64,000 bases of DNA, from contig NZ_CP031468.1 in assembly GCF_003368325.1 (NCBI RefSeq), positions 110,592-174,591 of the forward strand, read 5' to 3'. The stretch's first letter is position 1. Every line of letters begins with the position of its first letter. The notes below the pieces were generated by a model that saw nothing but the letters and a program-made list of their open reading frames with translations, searched no databases and was not told the DNA's origin. Position numbers and translations under genes: made by a program. Positions 28,730-37,908 of the stretch are shown one piece after another. The stretch comes from Paraburkholderia caffeinilytica (lineage in GTDB: Bacteria > Pseudomonadota > Gammaproteobacteria > Burkholderiales > Burkholderiaceae).

Positions 28730-29725
28730 ATGGCAACGAATGATTTTCCAATCTCTTCCGAAAGCGCATTTGGCACCGAGTCGATCTCGGCGTCGGTGAC
28801 GCATGCCCTTGCTGCGGATGTCTTTGAGCAAGCCGACAATTTGCCGGAATGGCGCCAGTCGTACTGGCAGTTGACCAACGGCAGGTTTGCTGGGGAGACG
28901 TGGTCGGTGAGCACCGCAGGGATGCAGATCTTTCGAGAACAAATGAACCGCTCTGTCGATCAGCATGGCGAAGCGCCCGTCGGACGTTTAGTTGTCGGCG
29001 TCGGCAATCGCTTGATCGGTGAAGGGTTTTGGGGCGGCCGAGGTCTTCATCAGGACAGCGTGTTGCTGCTGACTGACGGCGCTGAGCTTACTTTCAAGAC
29101 GCCCACAGAATCCGACTTTTCGTTTATGACCGTTAGCCAAGAATTGCTCGGCGAATCGTGTTCGTCAGTCGAACTGGAGTCGCTTGAGAAGGTATTGAGG
29201 GTTCGGCCGGCGGCAGAGCGTGTATCGCCAGTTCACGCCGCGAAGCTGCGGACGATGCTCCTCCTCGCGTTGGACGGGACGGTAGACAAGCACGCGTGCG
29301 CCTTTGATTTACTGGCCAGTGACCTTTGCCTTGCGGCGCTTGCCGCGCTGGGTACGCCCAGCGTCGAACGCGTAGCACGGACCACCCAACGCGTTCACCG
29401 ATACATCGTCAACGCCGTTCGCGACCGCATTCTCGCCGACCCCGGCAGCCCGCCTACTGTGAGCCAGCTTTGCATTCAGCTGAACATTAGTCAGCGCAGC
29501 CTGCACCATGCATTCCATCAGGTGCTGGACATCAGCCCAGTCAAGTATCTCCGAACGGTTCGCCTGCATCTTGCGCGACGCGCTCTACGCGCATCGCCGC
29601 CCGCGCCGGGACGCATTCAGCAGGTCGCACTCGACTGCGGCTTTTGGCACCTCGGCATGTTCGCCAAGCAGTACTTTGAACTGTTCGGCGAATTGCCATC
29701 CAAAACATTGCTGTTGCCGCATTGA
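28730..29725 (+). CDS. AraC-family transcriptional regulator (EutR-like)
   Basis: 331 aa. The C-terminal AraC/XylS domain (about 225-330) has two HTHs: PPTVSQLCIQLNISQRSLHHAFH and GRIQQVALDCGFWHLGMFAKQY, then YFELFGELPSK. The N-terminal 200 residues are a sensing domain like that of EutR. The ethanolamine-type permease and amine oxidase nearby are its likely targets, with an amine as effector; that is inferred from context. Confidence 0.87.
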   Translation: MATNDFPISSESAFGTESISASVTHALAADVFEQADNLPEWRQSYWQLTNGRFAGETWSVSTAGMQIFREQMNRSVDQHGEAPVGRLVVGVGNRLIGEGFWGGRGLHQDSVLLLTDGAELTFKTPTESDFSFMTVSQELLGESCSSVELESLEKVLRVRPAAERVSPVHAAKLRTMLLLALDGTVDKHACAFDLLASDLCLAALAALGTPSVERVARTTQRVHRYIVNAVRDRILADPGSPPTVSQLCIQLNISQRSLHHAFHQVLDISPVKYLRTVRLHLARRALRASPPAPGRIQQVALDCGFWHLGMFAKQYFELFGELPSKTLLLPH

Positions 29726-30530
29726 GATGCCATTGCGGCAACGCGCCCGATTGCACGATTTTCCAATCCTTAACTGTTGCTCCTTGACACGCTGTATTGC
29801 GAGCATAGTTGAGGCCGTGCCAGCCAGCAGTAAACAGGTAAAGCCCGCCCGCGAGCCGTTGATCCGCGCTCCACGACAGCGAATGAACGAGTATCCACGC
29901 AATGCCGCCGAGAGACGGGCGTGCAGCAGAGCGGCATAGCGCCATGTCGAATGCATAGAGCGGCGAGGAAAGGCATAGTTCGAGACCGAGGATTGCGACC
30001 GGGGTCACGCAAAGCATCCAGAAGAGCGCCGATCGCGTTGCAAATGGTCTTTGATTGCGAAAAGCTAGGACAAGCCACGTCCCGCTAAGCAGCATCGAAG
30101 CGCTCATTGCTGAAAGCACGACGGCGCTCCTCATCGCGAGTGCATGCACGACCGGGATCATCCACACGACGCTGATAGTAGCGAAGGCCAACGCGGCAAG
30201 CGTGCTCCATAGTTTCACGTATGTGCTGCAATTCGCGTGGCCTGCGTCGCCCTCTGCATCCATTGCCCCGGCAGAACATGCTCCAGAGAAAACGAGGCTG
30301 GGTACAACGTGGTGAAGCAACACGCTTTGGACTGCATGAATCCAAAGCGCTTGTCGCGCGAACTCGTTGACGACGCCACACTGCGCAATCAGCAGCAAAA
30401 GCGCTCCACATACGACGCGCCCGTGCGGCCTGAACGAGAGTCGACGCATGTTCGAACGCCGTTGTGGAGTCAGCAGCTCCCACCGGGCTGACACTCCCGT
30501 GAGGACACGGCTTTGATTTAGAACAGGCAT
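29541..30530 (-). CDS. CtaG/caa3-assembly-like integral membrane protein, 3' end doubtful
   Basis: About 329 aa by open frame. Residues about 30-255 have 6-7 hydrophobic segments and resemble cytochrome c oxidase assembly factor CtaG-like proteins: HAVQSVLLHHVVPSL, SVVWMIPVVHALAMRSAVV and WSADQRLAGGLYLF (compare DQqlAG in that family). The last 70 residues are Arg-rich and overlap the 3' end of the AraC gene by 185 bp on the opposite strand, so the true stop was probably lost. ATG 30530 has GGAGAG 4 nt upstream. May be a pseudogene. Confidence 0.5.
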   Translation of the reverse strand: MPVLNQSRVLTGVSARWELLTPQRRSNMRRLSFRPHGRVVCGALLLLIAQCGVVNEFARQALWIHAVQSVLLHHVVPSLVFSGACSAGAMDAEGDAGHANCSTYVKLWSTLAALAFATISVVWMIPVVHALAMRSAVVLSAMSASMLLSGTWLVLAFRNQRPFATRSALFWMLCVTPVAILGLELCLSSPLYAFDMALCRSAARPSLGGIAWILVHSLSWSADQRLAGGLYLFTAGWHGLNYARNTACQGATVKDWKIVQSGALPQWHLNAATAMFWMAIRRTVQSTAWRTCRGAKSRSRVRPAECVPARAAMRVERVAQDAGEPFGDT

Positions 30531-30560
30531 TCGACTCTCCACGCAAGTGCTCTGCGCCCC

Positions 30561-32540
30561 TTATTTCGCACTATGGCAGCAACTCGAACCGCTCCCGCCA
30601 CTTGCGCTAACACTCTTGCTATCTTTGCCACCCGGCAGATCCATTGCAGGGTTGGCTGCAAAGAAGTTATTCGGCTTGAGCTTGAAACCGACATACTCGA
30701 CCGGCATCACCGGGAAATCTTCGGGCTTGCAGATATGGGTGTGGCCGAAGGTATGCCAGAGAACGAGATCCTGGTTCTCAATGCTGCGATTCTGCTTTAC
30801 ATAGGCAGGAAGCCCATCGCCGCCCTTGTGCTGGTTCGGATATTCCCCCGAACCGTACCGCTCGCCCGGAGAGTAACGCGTGACCCACACATGCTTCGAT
30901 GCAAAGCCGGCCCGTTGATGGAAATAGCTTCCGGGCTGCGCAAGCATGACGGGATTCTGCTCGGCGACAAGCTTGTAGCCTGGATGATTCCCGGCGGCAT
31001 TGCGCACGTTGGGGTTGATAATCTTCCAGAAACGTCCGGTTTGCCCGTTCGCTTCGCGGCAGGCGTCGAGCTCGTTCTTGAACGTCGTCGTCACTGCGTC
31101 GAAGACATTTCCATAGCGGTTCCCTTCCCCGACCGGTCTCGGATGGAAGTCTGTCTCCACCACTGAATTCTGCTCGCCGTCGACCATCATGTGCAAACGC
31201 GCGCTGAAGAAGTGCTGGTGGCTAGGTCCGTATATATCCGCGGCGACCTTTCCGCCGTTCTGAACCTCTCCGGGTACAAGCGCAGCCGTCTGGATGATGC
31301 CGGTCAGCTTCGCCTCGAGCTGGATCGTGCCGTCCTGGTAGAGGTACCAGAAGAAGCCATAGTCGTAGTTGGCGACCGTACAGAAGAAACTGATAACAAG
31401 GCGCCGCGAGCGACGCATTTCGAAGACGCCGGTGCGAAACTCATAATGCTTCCAGAGCGTGCCGTAATCTTCCTCGTGCATGCAAATGGCATTCTTCATG
31501 ACGAATGCCTCACCCAGATCGTTTACCGCGGGCACGTCGAAATAACGGATCGCGCCGAGGCAGTCACAGCCAAGCTCGAGCGAATTAGCGAGTCGGCCGA
31601 GTCCATATTCGCCGCCGTCGAAAGCGCATTTCCAGAAGTGATTGAGTTCGTCGCTCGAATATGGCACGCCCATGTCGGTCACGCTCGCGCGATAGATAAT
31701 CGGCCTGACCTCCTCGCCATCGTGGTAACTGAGGTTATGAAGCACAAGGCCCTCGCGCGGCGTGAAGCCTACGCGGAAGTCCCAGTTTTGCCATGACACT
31801 CTCCAGCCGTCCACCGAGAATGTCACACCTTCGGGCTGCGTGATGTGCAGGGGCTTCAAGCCGTCGCGAGGCGCGCCGAGCGACGGCGTATCGTAGTTGC
31901 GTTTTGTCTTCGGGATCGGTACGTTGCGACCGTCGTCAAGCAGGTCGATAACCTTTTCCTCGTTCAGATCGATGATCGCGACCAGACCTTCAATCGGGTG
32001 CGCGTAGCCGTTGTCGGTGATGACATCACGGTAGAACGCGACTCCGCGCATCAGGCGGCGACCGCGATAACGCTCCTCATCGCCGAAGTAGCCAAAGGAC
32101 CATGGATCGATCTGCACGTTGGCAATGTCCTCATCGGTCAAACCACGCCGCTTCACCGCAGCCCGCCATTCGGGATCTTCCTGAACTATCTTCACGCAGA
32201 GGTCGAATTCCTCCACCATGATCGGCGCCTGACCCGTAACTTCTGTATCGAGCGCGCGCCAGGATACAACCTCCGCTACGCGGAGATCAACGAGCGACTC
32301 GTAGGTTGCCCCGGTCGCCTTATCGAGTACGAGCACAAAAGCTTTACGCGAATACGGCATGCCGGGCTTGAATGCCAGCACTTCGCTTTTACTGGGCTCA
32401 TCGAGATAAACATACGGAAAACGGCATCGTGGACCAAGTGCTTTCGCGTCCCTCACGATTTTGCATGCCGCTTCGATCTCGGCAATCGACAAGGGATCAA
32501 GAGGATGTGCGCTAAGCACCGCGCTGTGATCGTTCTTCAT
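30561..32540 (-). CDS. tynA: Copper-containing primary-amine oxidase
   Basis: 659 aa, the size of bacterial Cu/topaquinone amine oxidases, which convert R-CH2-NH2 to aldehyde, ammonia and H2O2. The TPQ precursor Tyr is in VANYDYGFFWYLYQDGTIQL (about residue 393). The copper His-X-His is HQHFFSARLHM (about 442) and a third His is near HTFGHTHICKPEDFPVMP. NAICMHEEDYGTLWKH is another family block. The sequence resembles the phenylethylamine/tyramine oxidase branch. No obvious signal peptide, so a cytoplasmic enzyme. Downstream of an amine/ethanolamine permease on the same strand. Confidence 0.92.
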   Translation of the reverse strand: MKNDHSAVLSAHPLDPLSIAEIEAACKIVRDAKALGPRCRFPYVYLDEPSKSEVLAFKPGMPYSRKAFVLVLDKATGATYESLVDLRVAEVVSWRALDTEVTGQAPIMVEEFDLCVKIVQEDPEWRAAVKRRGLTDEDIANVQIDPWSFGYFGDEERYRGRRLMRGVAFYRDVITDNGYAHPIEGLVAIIDLNEEKVIDLLDDGRNVPIPKTKRNYDTPSLGAPRDGLKPLHITQPEGVTFSVDGWRVSWQNWDFRVGFTPREGLVLHNLSYHDGEEVRPIIYRASVTDMGVPYSSDELNHFWKCAFDGGEYGLGRLANSLELGCDCLGAIRYFDVPAVNDLGEAFVMKNAICMHEEDYGTLWKHYEFRTGVFEMRRSRRLVISFFCTVANYDYGFFWYLYQDGTIQLEAKLTGIIQTAALVPGEVQNGGKVAADIYGPSHQHFFSARLHMMVDGEQNSVVETDFHPRPVGEGNRYGNVFDAVTTTFKNELDACREANGQTGRFWKIINPNVRNAAGNHPGYKLVAEQNPVMLAQPGSYFHQRAGFASKHVWVTRYSPGERYGSGEYPNQHKGGDGLPAYVKQNRSIENQDLVLWHTFGHTHICKPEDFPVMPVEYVGFKLKPNNFFAANPAMDLPGGKDSKSVSASGGSGSSCCHSAK

Positions 32541-32667
32541 TGAGGGACCTTCAATGTCTGGGTTGGCGGCTGCGTAGAGCCGATAGATTCATTGTTAGCG
32601 GAGCAAATTTGCGTGGATATCAAGTTTCAGCAAGACTCGCCGGGCAACAAGGTAGGGGCGCCGGAAG

Positions 32668-34050
32668 TCAATCGCCCTGTAGCGACGCGAGCGAGGGAGC
32701 CTCTTCGTGCACGCGCTGGTCGCGTGTGAAGTGGTAGTACAAATAGAAGATGCCCATCATGACGAGATACAGCCCCGAAAGCATCGCGTTGTAGTACAGC
32801 ATCGTGACAAGGCACACGACCGCGAGACACAGCGCAAGAGCCGGAAAGAGCGGATAGGCGATCGCGCGATATGGGCGGTTCAGATCAGGCTCGCGACGGC
32901 GCAGCGCAAAGAGACTGGCCATCGACACGATGTACATCGTGATAGCGCCGAGCACCGACAACGTGACGATGTTGGCCGTTAGCGTCTGGCCACCGAACGT
33001 GACGAGCGAGTCGCTGAAAATGGCTGCGATGCCGACCACACCACCGGCGAGAATCGCCCGATGGGGCGTATGGAACCGCGGATGCACGGCTGACAGCCAC
33101 CGGGGCAAGTAACCTTCACGGGCCATTGCAAAAACGCAGCGTGAGTAGCCCAGAATGATGCCGTGGAACGACGCCACGAGACCAAACAGGCCGAGCCACA
33201 CGAGCATGTGTAACCAGTTGCTGTGATTACCGACTACCGCCTTCATTGCTTGCGGAAGCGGGTCGTTGATATTCGCGAGCACACGCCAGTCGCCGACTCC
33301 GCCTGCAAACATCATCACGCCAATGGCAAGCACGAGCAGCGTCAGAATGCCCGTGATGTACGCGACGGGAATCGTACGAGTCGGGTTCTTCGCTTCCTCC
33401 GCAGCCATTGCCACGCCTTCGATAGCGAGAAAGAACCAGATCGCGAAAGGCACCGCCGCGAACAGACCCGGCACCACACCGAGCGAGAAATGATCGTGAC
33501 CGGCCCAGCCATGCGCCACGAAATTAGCGACCGAAAATCCGGGCGACACGACGCCCATGAAAACCAGCAATTCGATGATCGCGAGTATCGTCACGATCAA
33601 TTCGAAGGTTGCCGCCATGCGCACGCCAAGGATGTTCAAACCCATGAAAACGACGTAAGCACCGACGGCCATCCACTTCGGATCGACGCTGGGAAACTGG
33701 ACATTGAGATAGGCGCCGATCGCCATCGCGATTGCAGGCGGTGCAAACACGAATTCGATCAGCGTCGCAAAGCCGGCAATGAACCCGATTCTCGGGCCGA
33801 ACGCGCGCCGGGCGTATGCGAAGGGGCCACCCGCGTTTGGAATAGAGGTGGTGAGTTCCGTGAAGCTGAAAATGAAGGTCGTGTACATCACCGCGACGAC
33901 GACGGAGGTAACGATGAATCCAAGGGTACCCGCGGCAGACCAGCCGTAGCTCCACCCAAAGTATTCGCCAGCGATGACAAGGCCGACAGCTAGGCCCCAA
34001 AGGTGCCACGCATTAAGCGTTGGCTGAAGGGATTGGTTCGACGGTTGCAT
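32668..34050 (-). CDS. eat: Ethanolamine permease-type APC transporter
   Basis: 460 aa, about 12 spans. QPTLNAWHLWGLAVGLVIAG and EYFGWSYGWSAAGTLGF are the signature start of the Eat (ethanolamine permease) family; FLAIEGVAMAAEEAKNPTR and RAILAGGVVGIAAIFSD follow. ATG 34050 is used because the upstream extension is not hydrophobic or conserved. No ethanolamine ammonia-lyase (eutBC) is present here. With the amine oxidase downstream (128 bp) it may import an arylalkylamine or monoamine instead. Confidence 0.88.
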   Translation of the reverse strand: MQPSNQSLQPTLNAWHLWGLAVGLVIAGEYFGWSYGWSAAGTLGFIVTSVVVAVMYTTFIFSFTELTTSIPNAGGPFAYARRAFGPRIGFIAGFATLIEFVFAPPAIAMAIGAYLNVQFPSVDPKWMAVGAYVVFMGLNILGVRMAATFELIVTILAIIELLVFMGVVSPGFSVANFVAHGWAGHDHFSLGVVPGLFAAVPFAIWFFLAIEGVAMAAEEAKNPTRTIPVAYITGILTLLVLAIGVMMFAGGVGDWRVLANINDPLPQAMKAVVGNHSNWLHMLVWLGLFGLVASFHGIILGYSRCVFAMAREGYLPRWLSAVHPRFHTPHRAILAGGVVGIAAIFSDSLVTFGGQTLTANIVTLSVLGAITMYIVSMASLFALRRREPDLNRPYRAIAYPLFPALALCLAVVCLVTMLYYNAMLSGLYLVMMGIFYLYYHFTRDQRVHEEAPSLASLQGD

Positions 34051-34328
34051 GTTGGGCTCGTCAAGTTGGTGGGTGAGCGCCCAATTTATGCAGCCGAAAT
34101 TTCTGCACCTATCTGGAATCAGCAAGACATGCGACGTTTCCGGAATGAAACCTCCTTCCGGCATCCATCCGCATTCTCTTTGTTTGGATTTCGTAATGTT
34201 AATGACAGCATTGTGCTTTTACGGGGGGCGAGCAGCCACCGGGCCGGCGAGCCCTCCAGTGCTAACAATCTTGGGTACCCAGACATGTCAGGCGAGTTGT
34301 CGCCTCACCCGAACTGATTGGTGTTGCC

Positions 34329-34828
34329 GTTCGTCAATTCTGCTAATGATGTCCGTTGGAGCGCTAATCGTGCCCATTAATTCTGCTAGCGCGGCTTTTT
34401 CTACCGCAACGCGAACTCACTGCCCGGCACGACTGACAAAGCGCAGGACGACGCCGTGCTGACCAACATCCACACAAGGGGATGTTGAAGGCCCCCGATG
34501 TGACACACAAAGTGCCGTACTGTATGGCGTTTTTGATCTGCGCACTGAGATGGGCACCTTCCGAAGATCAAAAAAATGACCTCCGATATTTACACTTGCT
34601 GCCGCTTCAAGCGAATGCACCTATCGCGCTCCTCTACAACCGTACTAGCCGAATTAGCGGACACGACAAACGCGTTAGCAAAATCAACGGACATCCGAGC
34701 GTGCGTGTGTTGCTGAAACGCAACGCCTAGAAAAGCGTGCGAAACCGCCGCTATGCCTTGTTTTGCAGGGCCAAAATGCAGTCTTACATTAGCGTAATCT
34801 ATGGACACGATTAGCAGTTTTTAAGGAC
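34329..34828. repeat. Inverted array of seven ~20-bp repeats
   Basis: Consensus GTCCGTTAATTCTGCTAACG. Forward copies at 34329-34348, 34351-34370 and 34372-34391 (period 21-22 bp). Reverse-complement copies at 34643-34662, 34673-34692, 34787-34806 and 34809-34828 (period 22-30 in pairs). Individual copies match the consensus at 14-18 of 20 positions by eye. The two groups face each other around about 250 bp with no gene I can support. Spacing of two helical turns is typical of sites for a DNA-binding recombinase or regulator. Confidence 0.6.
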
Positions 34829-34864
34829 TTCAACACATACCGCCCGTTTTGCACTAATGCACGA

Positions 34865-37324
34865 TTACTCGCGCTCGTCGTAGACAATGGTGAGTTCGGC
34901 CTCTTCATTGCCGCGGTAGATACGCCGCGTCCGATCGTTGACGGAAACGACGTTGAATCCCTCCCCGCGTGCGTGGAGAATTCTCCCCGCCAATTTTCGC
35001 AAGTCTTTGTCTTTTACAGCTTCGATGACCCGGGCGGCAGACAGTGACAAACGGCTCTCAACCCTTGACGCTGCCCCGATTTCCTCGCTGAACGGCGATA
35101 GTGCCAATTGCATCTCGGCGTCATAGGCAGGCTTGATGTACTTGCCGGTCACATAGGCATGCAGCAACAGGCAGGCTCGCTGGACATCGACCTGCACAAC
35201 GACCCCATCCCTCACGTTTGTCGACTTTCGCACCCATTTACTAAGTAGCTCCTCGAGCGGGCCGTAGCGCTGACTCGCGATGGTCAGCGACTTGTCAACG
35301 TCATCGGTTTCGCGAACTCGTTGCGCAATTCGAACGATAAGTGCCGCCAAAAACGCTTTGGTCGCCGCTGTGTCTCCGTTGTGGGCCATGCGCAGCAGAC
35401 ACAGCGCAGCTAGCGCAGATGTCTCCTTGTCAAACCGAAGTACGGCGTAGGCTAGGGTGTTAATCGTGTCGGCGCGCGACAGCGGCCAATCAGCACGATC
35501 CTCATGTGCGATACCGACAATAGCGATGTGCGCGGGCGAGCAACTGGATGACCTCGCCGTCGCGGCGATTTCCTTTACAAGCGCAGCGTCCGATTGGAAA
35601 TAGCGAAGGTAGTCTATGGTGAGCGGCCCTTCGCAGGCGCTCAGCGTTTCGAACCAGCTCGCGAGATGGCTTTGGTCCGGCGCAGCGTCGAGGAAACTGC
35701 GAATGTCCGGCGTGATGGCGGAACTCATGAGGACGTGTTGATCCGGCGTAAGCCGGACAGTGCGCAGACGGTCGGCAACAAGAAACTCCTGAAATGAGCG
35801 GTGTGCAAAGTACAGGATGCCCGCTTCCTTCTCTTCGGTCAGACTCGACACGATGTATTCGGTCAGTTTGGCCGCCCCATCAGTCGCATCGCCATCCGGC
35901 AACTGATCGACGAGGGCTTGAGGGATCTCGTCTCGGTTGAAGTAACCCTGACCATCACTTGCTTTCGTCCAGGACCACCACCCCAGTTCCTTCTGAAACG
36001 AATACCTTGCCTCGAGGGGGATAACCCCGCGTGCACGCTTCTCCTCCGTATCGCGCGCGATCAATTGCCTGATGAACTGGTCGTACAACGTGTAGCTGGT
36101 GAAGCCATCGAGCCTGAAATTCGGATCATAGGCCAGCTCAGCGACGATCCTTGCTTGCACCGGGCGCCGGAGAAGGTCAGGGCTAACCTTTAAGATGACT
36201 TCCCGCACACGCAGATCGACGAATTCGGTCACAGTCACGCCGTTAACGTGCGTCAGATGTCTCAGCAAATGTCCGAGGTACGCACGCAAGAACCGTTCAA
36301 TCTCCTCGGCATTGAAGAAGGCAATCTCCTCCTCGCGCCACGGCGCAAACTGAGGATCATTTACCGTTTGCGATCCAACGCGTCGCTGGCCGCGGAGCAC
36401 ATGCGTACGCGCCTCGGTTGGCAGTGCGTTCGGACGGCCGAGCAGCAGTACTCTTGCCTTCGGCCCGAGCAGGCGATTGAACTCCCTAAACGTGGCATGA
36501 AAGTCCGCGACTGACATCGCGTGCTTCATCTCGTCAAATCCGTCAAGGACGACGAACAGCCGCCCCTCGGCATTCAGATGCATGAGCGTGTGAAACCGAA
36601 AGTCCGTCGCGGGAAAGCGGGCCGTGAACTCCTTTCCGAAGAGAGCCTCGAGCTGTGTCTCGTGTACCACCTGTCCCAACCGAATGAGGATTGGGATGCG
36701 TTCAGCGGGATCCGCACGGTGTCGCGCAGCCTGCTGCGAGACGACCCGCAGCGCGAGGCTCGTCTTGCCTTTTCCATATCCCCCAAGGATGGCCAGCGGC
36801 ATTGGATCGTCGGATCGCATCCAATCTTCGATAACGGCTAGTGCGGGTTTTTCGTGTCCCTCGAAACGGGCGTCCACGTAATAGCTTTCCAGATCGCTGG
36901 CTTTGAACGTACCAGCGAGCTGTGTCACATAGTCGTTCAACCCGATCAGGCTGTCCTCGAACTGCTCGTACGTCTGGAACCTCAGTGACGGTATTCCGTC
37001 GACATACGCACGCGCCATCGCGTTAATGTCCTTCCTGGCAACGATGATGACAATATCTAGCTCGTGTTTGTCGACGAGCGGGTCGTAGTCCGACCAGATC
37101 CTCGTTCGGATATCATCCTTTGTAAGCGGAGCTGCTTCGTTCTTACATTCGACGCCGACGGTGATCCGCCGGCCAAACTCGACGTACGTGTAGACCACGT
37201 CGACCTTCTTATGGCCAACTAGGACTTCCGTCCGGACATCGGAATATTTCGTGCGCAGGAGGCTCGCAACGGCGTCGCGAAAAGCGTTGCCGACTTCCGT
37301 TGTATTGGCAGGGTTAGCGCGCAT
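34865..37324 (-). CDS. NACHT NTPase with N-terminal PD-(D/E)XK nuclease-like domain (candidate antiphage NLR)
   Basis: 819 aa, single gene. Residues 1-135 look like a restriction-endonuclease-like (Mrr/RE-alpha) fold: VDVVYTYVEFGRRITVGVECKN supplies D42, E59 and K61. The NACHT core begins at LAILGGYGKGKTSLA (Walker A, 181-189), and Walker B is LFVVLDGFDEM (256-266), with the extra acidic residue typical of NACHT. LLLGRPNALPTEAR may be sensor 1. ILYFAHRSFQEFLVADRL (503-520) is the winged-helix FxHxSFQEFLAA motif. The remaining 300 residues are helical and presumably the sensor. Known bacterial NACHT proteins abort phage infection; a role here is inferred. Confidence 0.82.
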   Translation of the reverse strand: MRANPANTTEVGNAFRDAVASLLRTKYSDVRTEVLVGHKKVDVVYTYVEFGRRITVGVECKNEAAPLTKDDIRTRIWSDYDPLVDKHELDIVIIVARKDINAMARAYVDGIPSLRFQTYEQFEDSLIGLNDYVTQLAGTFKASDLESYYVDARFEGHEKPALAVIEDWMRSDDPMPLAILGGYGKGKTSLALRVVSQQAARHRADPAERIPILIRLGQVVHETQLEALFGKEFTARFPATDFRFHTLMHLNAEGRLFVVLDGFDEMKHAMSVADFHATFREFNRLLGPKARVLLLGRPNALPTEARTHVLRGQRRVGSQTVNDPQFAPWREEEIAFFNAEEIERFLRAYLGHLLRHLTHVNGVTVTEFVDLRVREVILKVSPDLLRRPVQARIVAELAYDPNFRLDGFTSYTLYDQFIRQLIARDTEEKRARGVIPLEARYSFQKELGWWSWTKASDGQGYFNRDEIPQALVDQLPDGDATDGAAKLTEYIVSSLTEEKEAGILYFAHRSFQEFLVADRLRTVRLTPDQHVLMSSAITPDIRSFLDAAPDQSHLASWFETLSACEGPLTIDYLRYFQSDAALVKEIAATARSSSCSPAHIAIVGIAHEDRADWPLSRADTINTLAYAVLRFDKETSALAALCLLRMAHNGDTAATKAFLAALIVRIAQRVRETDDVDKSLTIASQRYGPLEELLSKWVRKSTNVRDGVVVQVDVQRACLLLHAYVTGKYIKPAYDAEMQLALSPFSEEIGAASRVESRLSLSAARVIEAVKDKDLRKLAGRILHARGEGFNVVSVNDRTRRIYRGNEEAELTIVYDERE

Positions 37325-37629
37325 CGTAGTGTTCTCAGTTTGTCTTCACTGTCGTCGCGACGCGCATGGCCGCGTCGCGACGTCGGACCGCCCATGGCAG
37401 TTTCATCGCGAAATGCTGGGCGCCGCGCTCCCGCAAATTGTTCCATTTGTCGGTGTTAACGAATGTCCTGCCCCTTCGTATCAAACGACTCGATCATCGC
37501 GCGCTGCCCACGCGCTCAGGCCTTCTGCCAGACGCGGCCGTTCTCTACCGTCACGATCTGCGGCAGCGATTTGGCCGGCAACGCTACCGTCGGCACGTAT
37601 CTTATCTAGCCGACGACGTGTGCCCGGTC

Positions 37630-37908
37630 TCATCCGCCGTTCACCGCATCCTTGAAAGCCTTGCCCGCGGTGAACTTGACCGTCTTCGCGGCCGGAATCT
37701 GGATCTCGGCGCCGGTTGCCGGATTGCGGCCGACCCGTGCGGCGCGCGCGCCTACCGAGAACGAGCCGAATCCGATCAGCTGTACCGTTTTGCCCTTCGT
37801 CAGTTCGCCTGTGATGGCCGCGATCACCGCGTCGATCGTCTCGCCCGTGGCGACCTTGCTGTCGCCCGTCTTCGCGGCCACGGCATCGACCAGCTCCTGC
37901 TTGTTCAT
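37630..37908 (-). CDS. hup: HU-type DNA-binding protein
   Basis: 92 aa. [50 protein letters not shown] (the DNA-binding arm) and [14 protein letters not shown] make this a clear HU. ATG 37908 has AGAGGA 7 nt upstream; the longer open frame upstream is rejected. HU binds and bends DNA without sequence preference; a plasmid copy may compact the replicon or help the initiator. Confidence 0.95.
   Translation of the reverse strand: MNKQELVDAVAAKTGDSKVATGETIDAVIAAITGELTKGKTVQLIGFGSFSVGARAARVGRNPATGAEIQIPAAKTVKFTAGKAFKDAVNGG

Noticed and set aside
33223..33993. 256-codon plus-strand frame, His/Arg-rich, opposite the permease
   Set aside because: The composition is that of an antisense translation of a membrane protein; no start signal.
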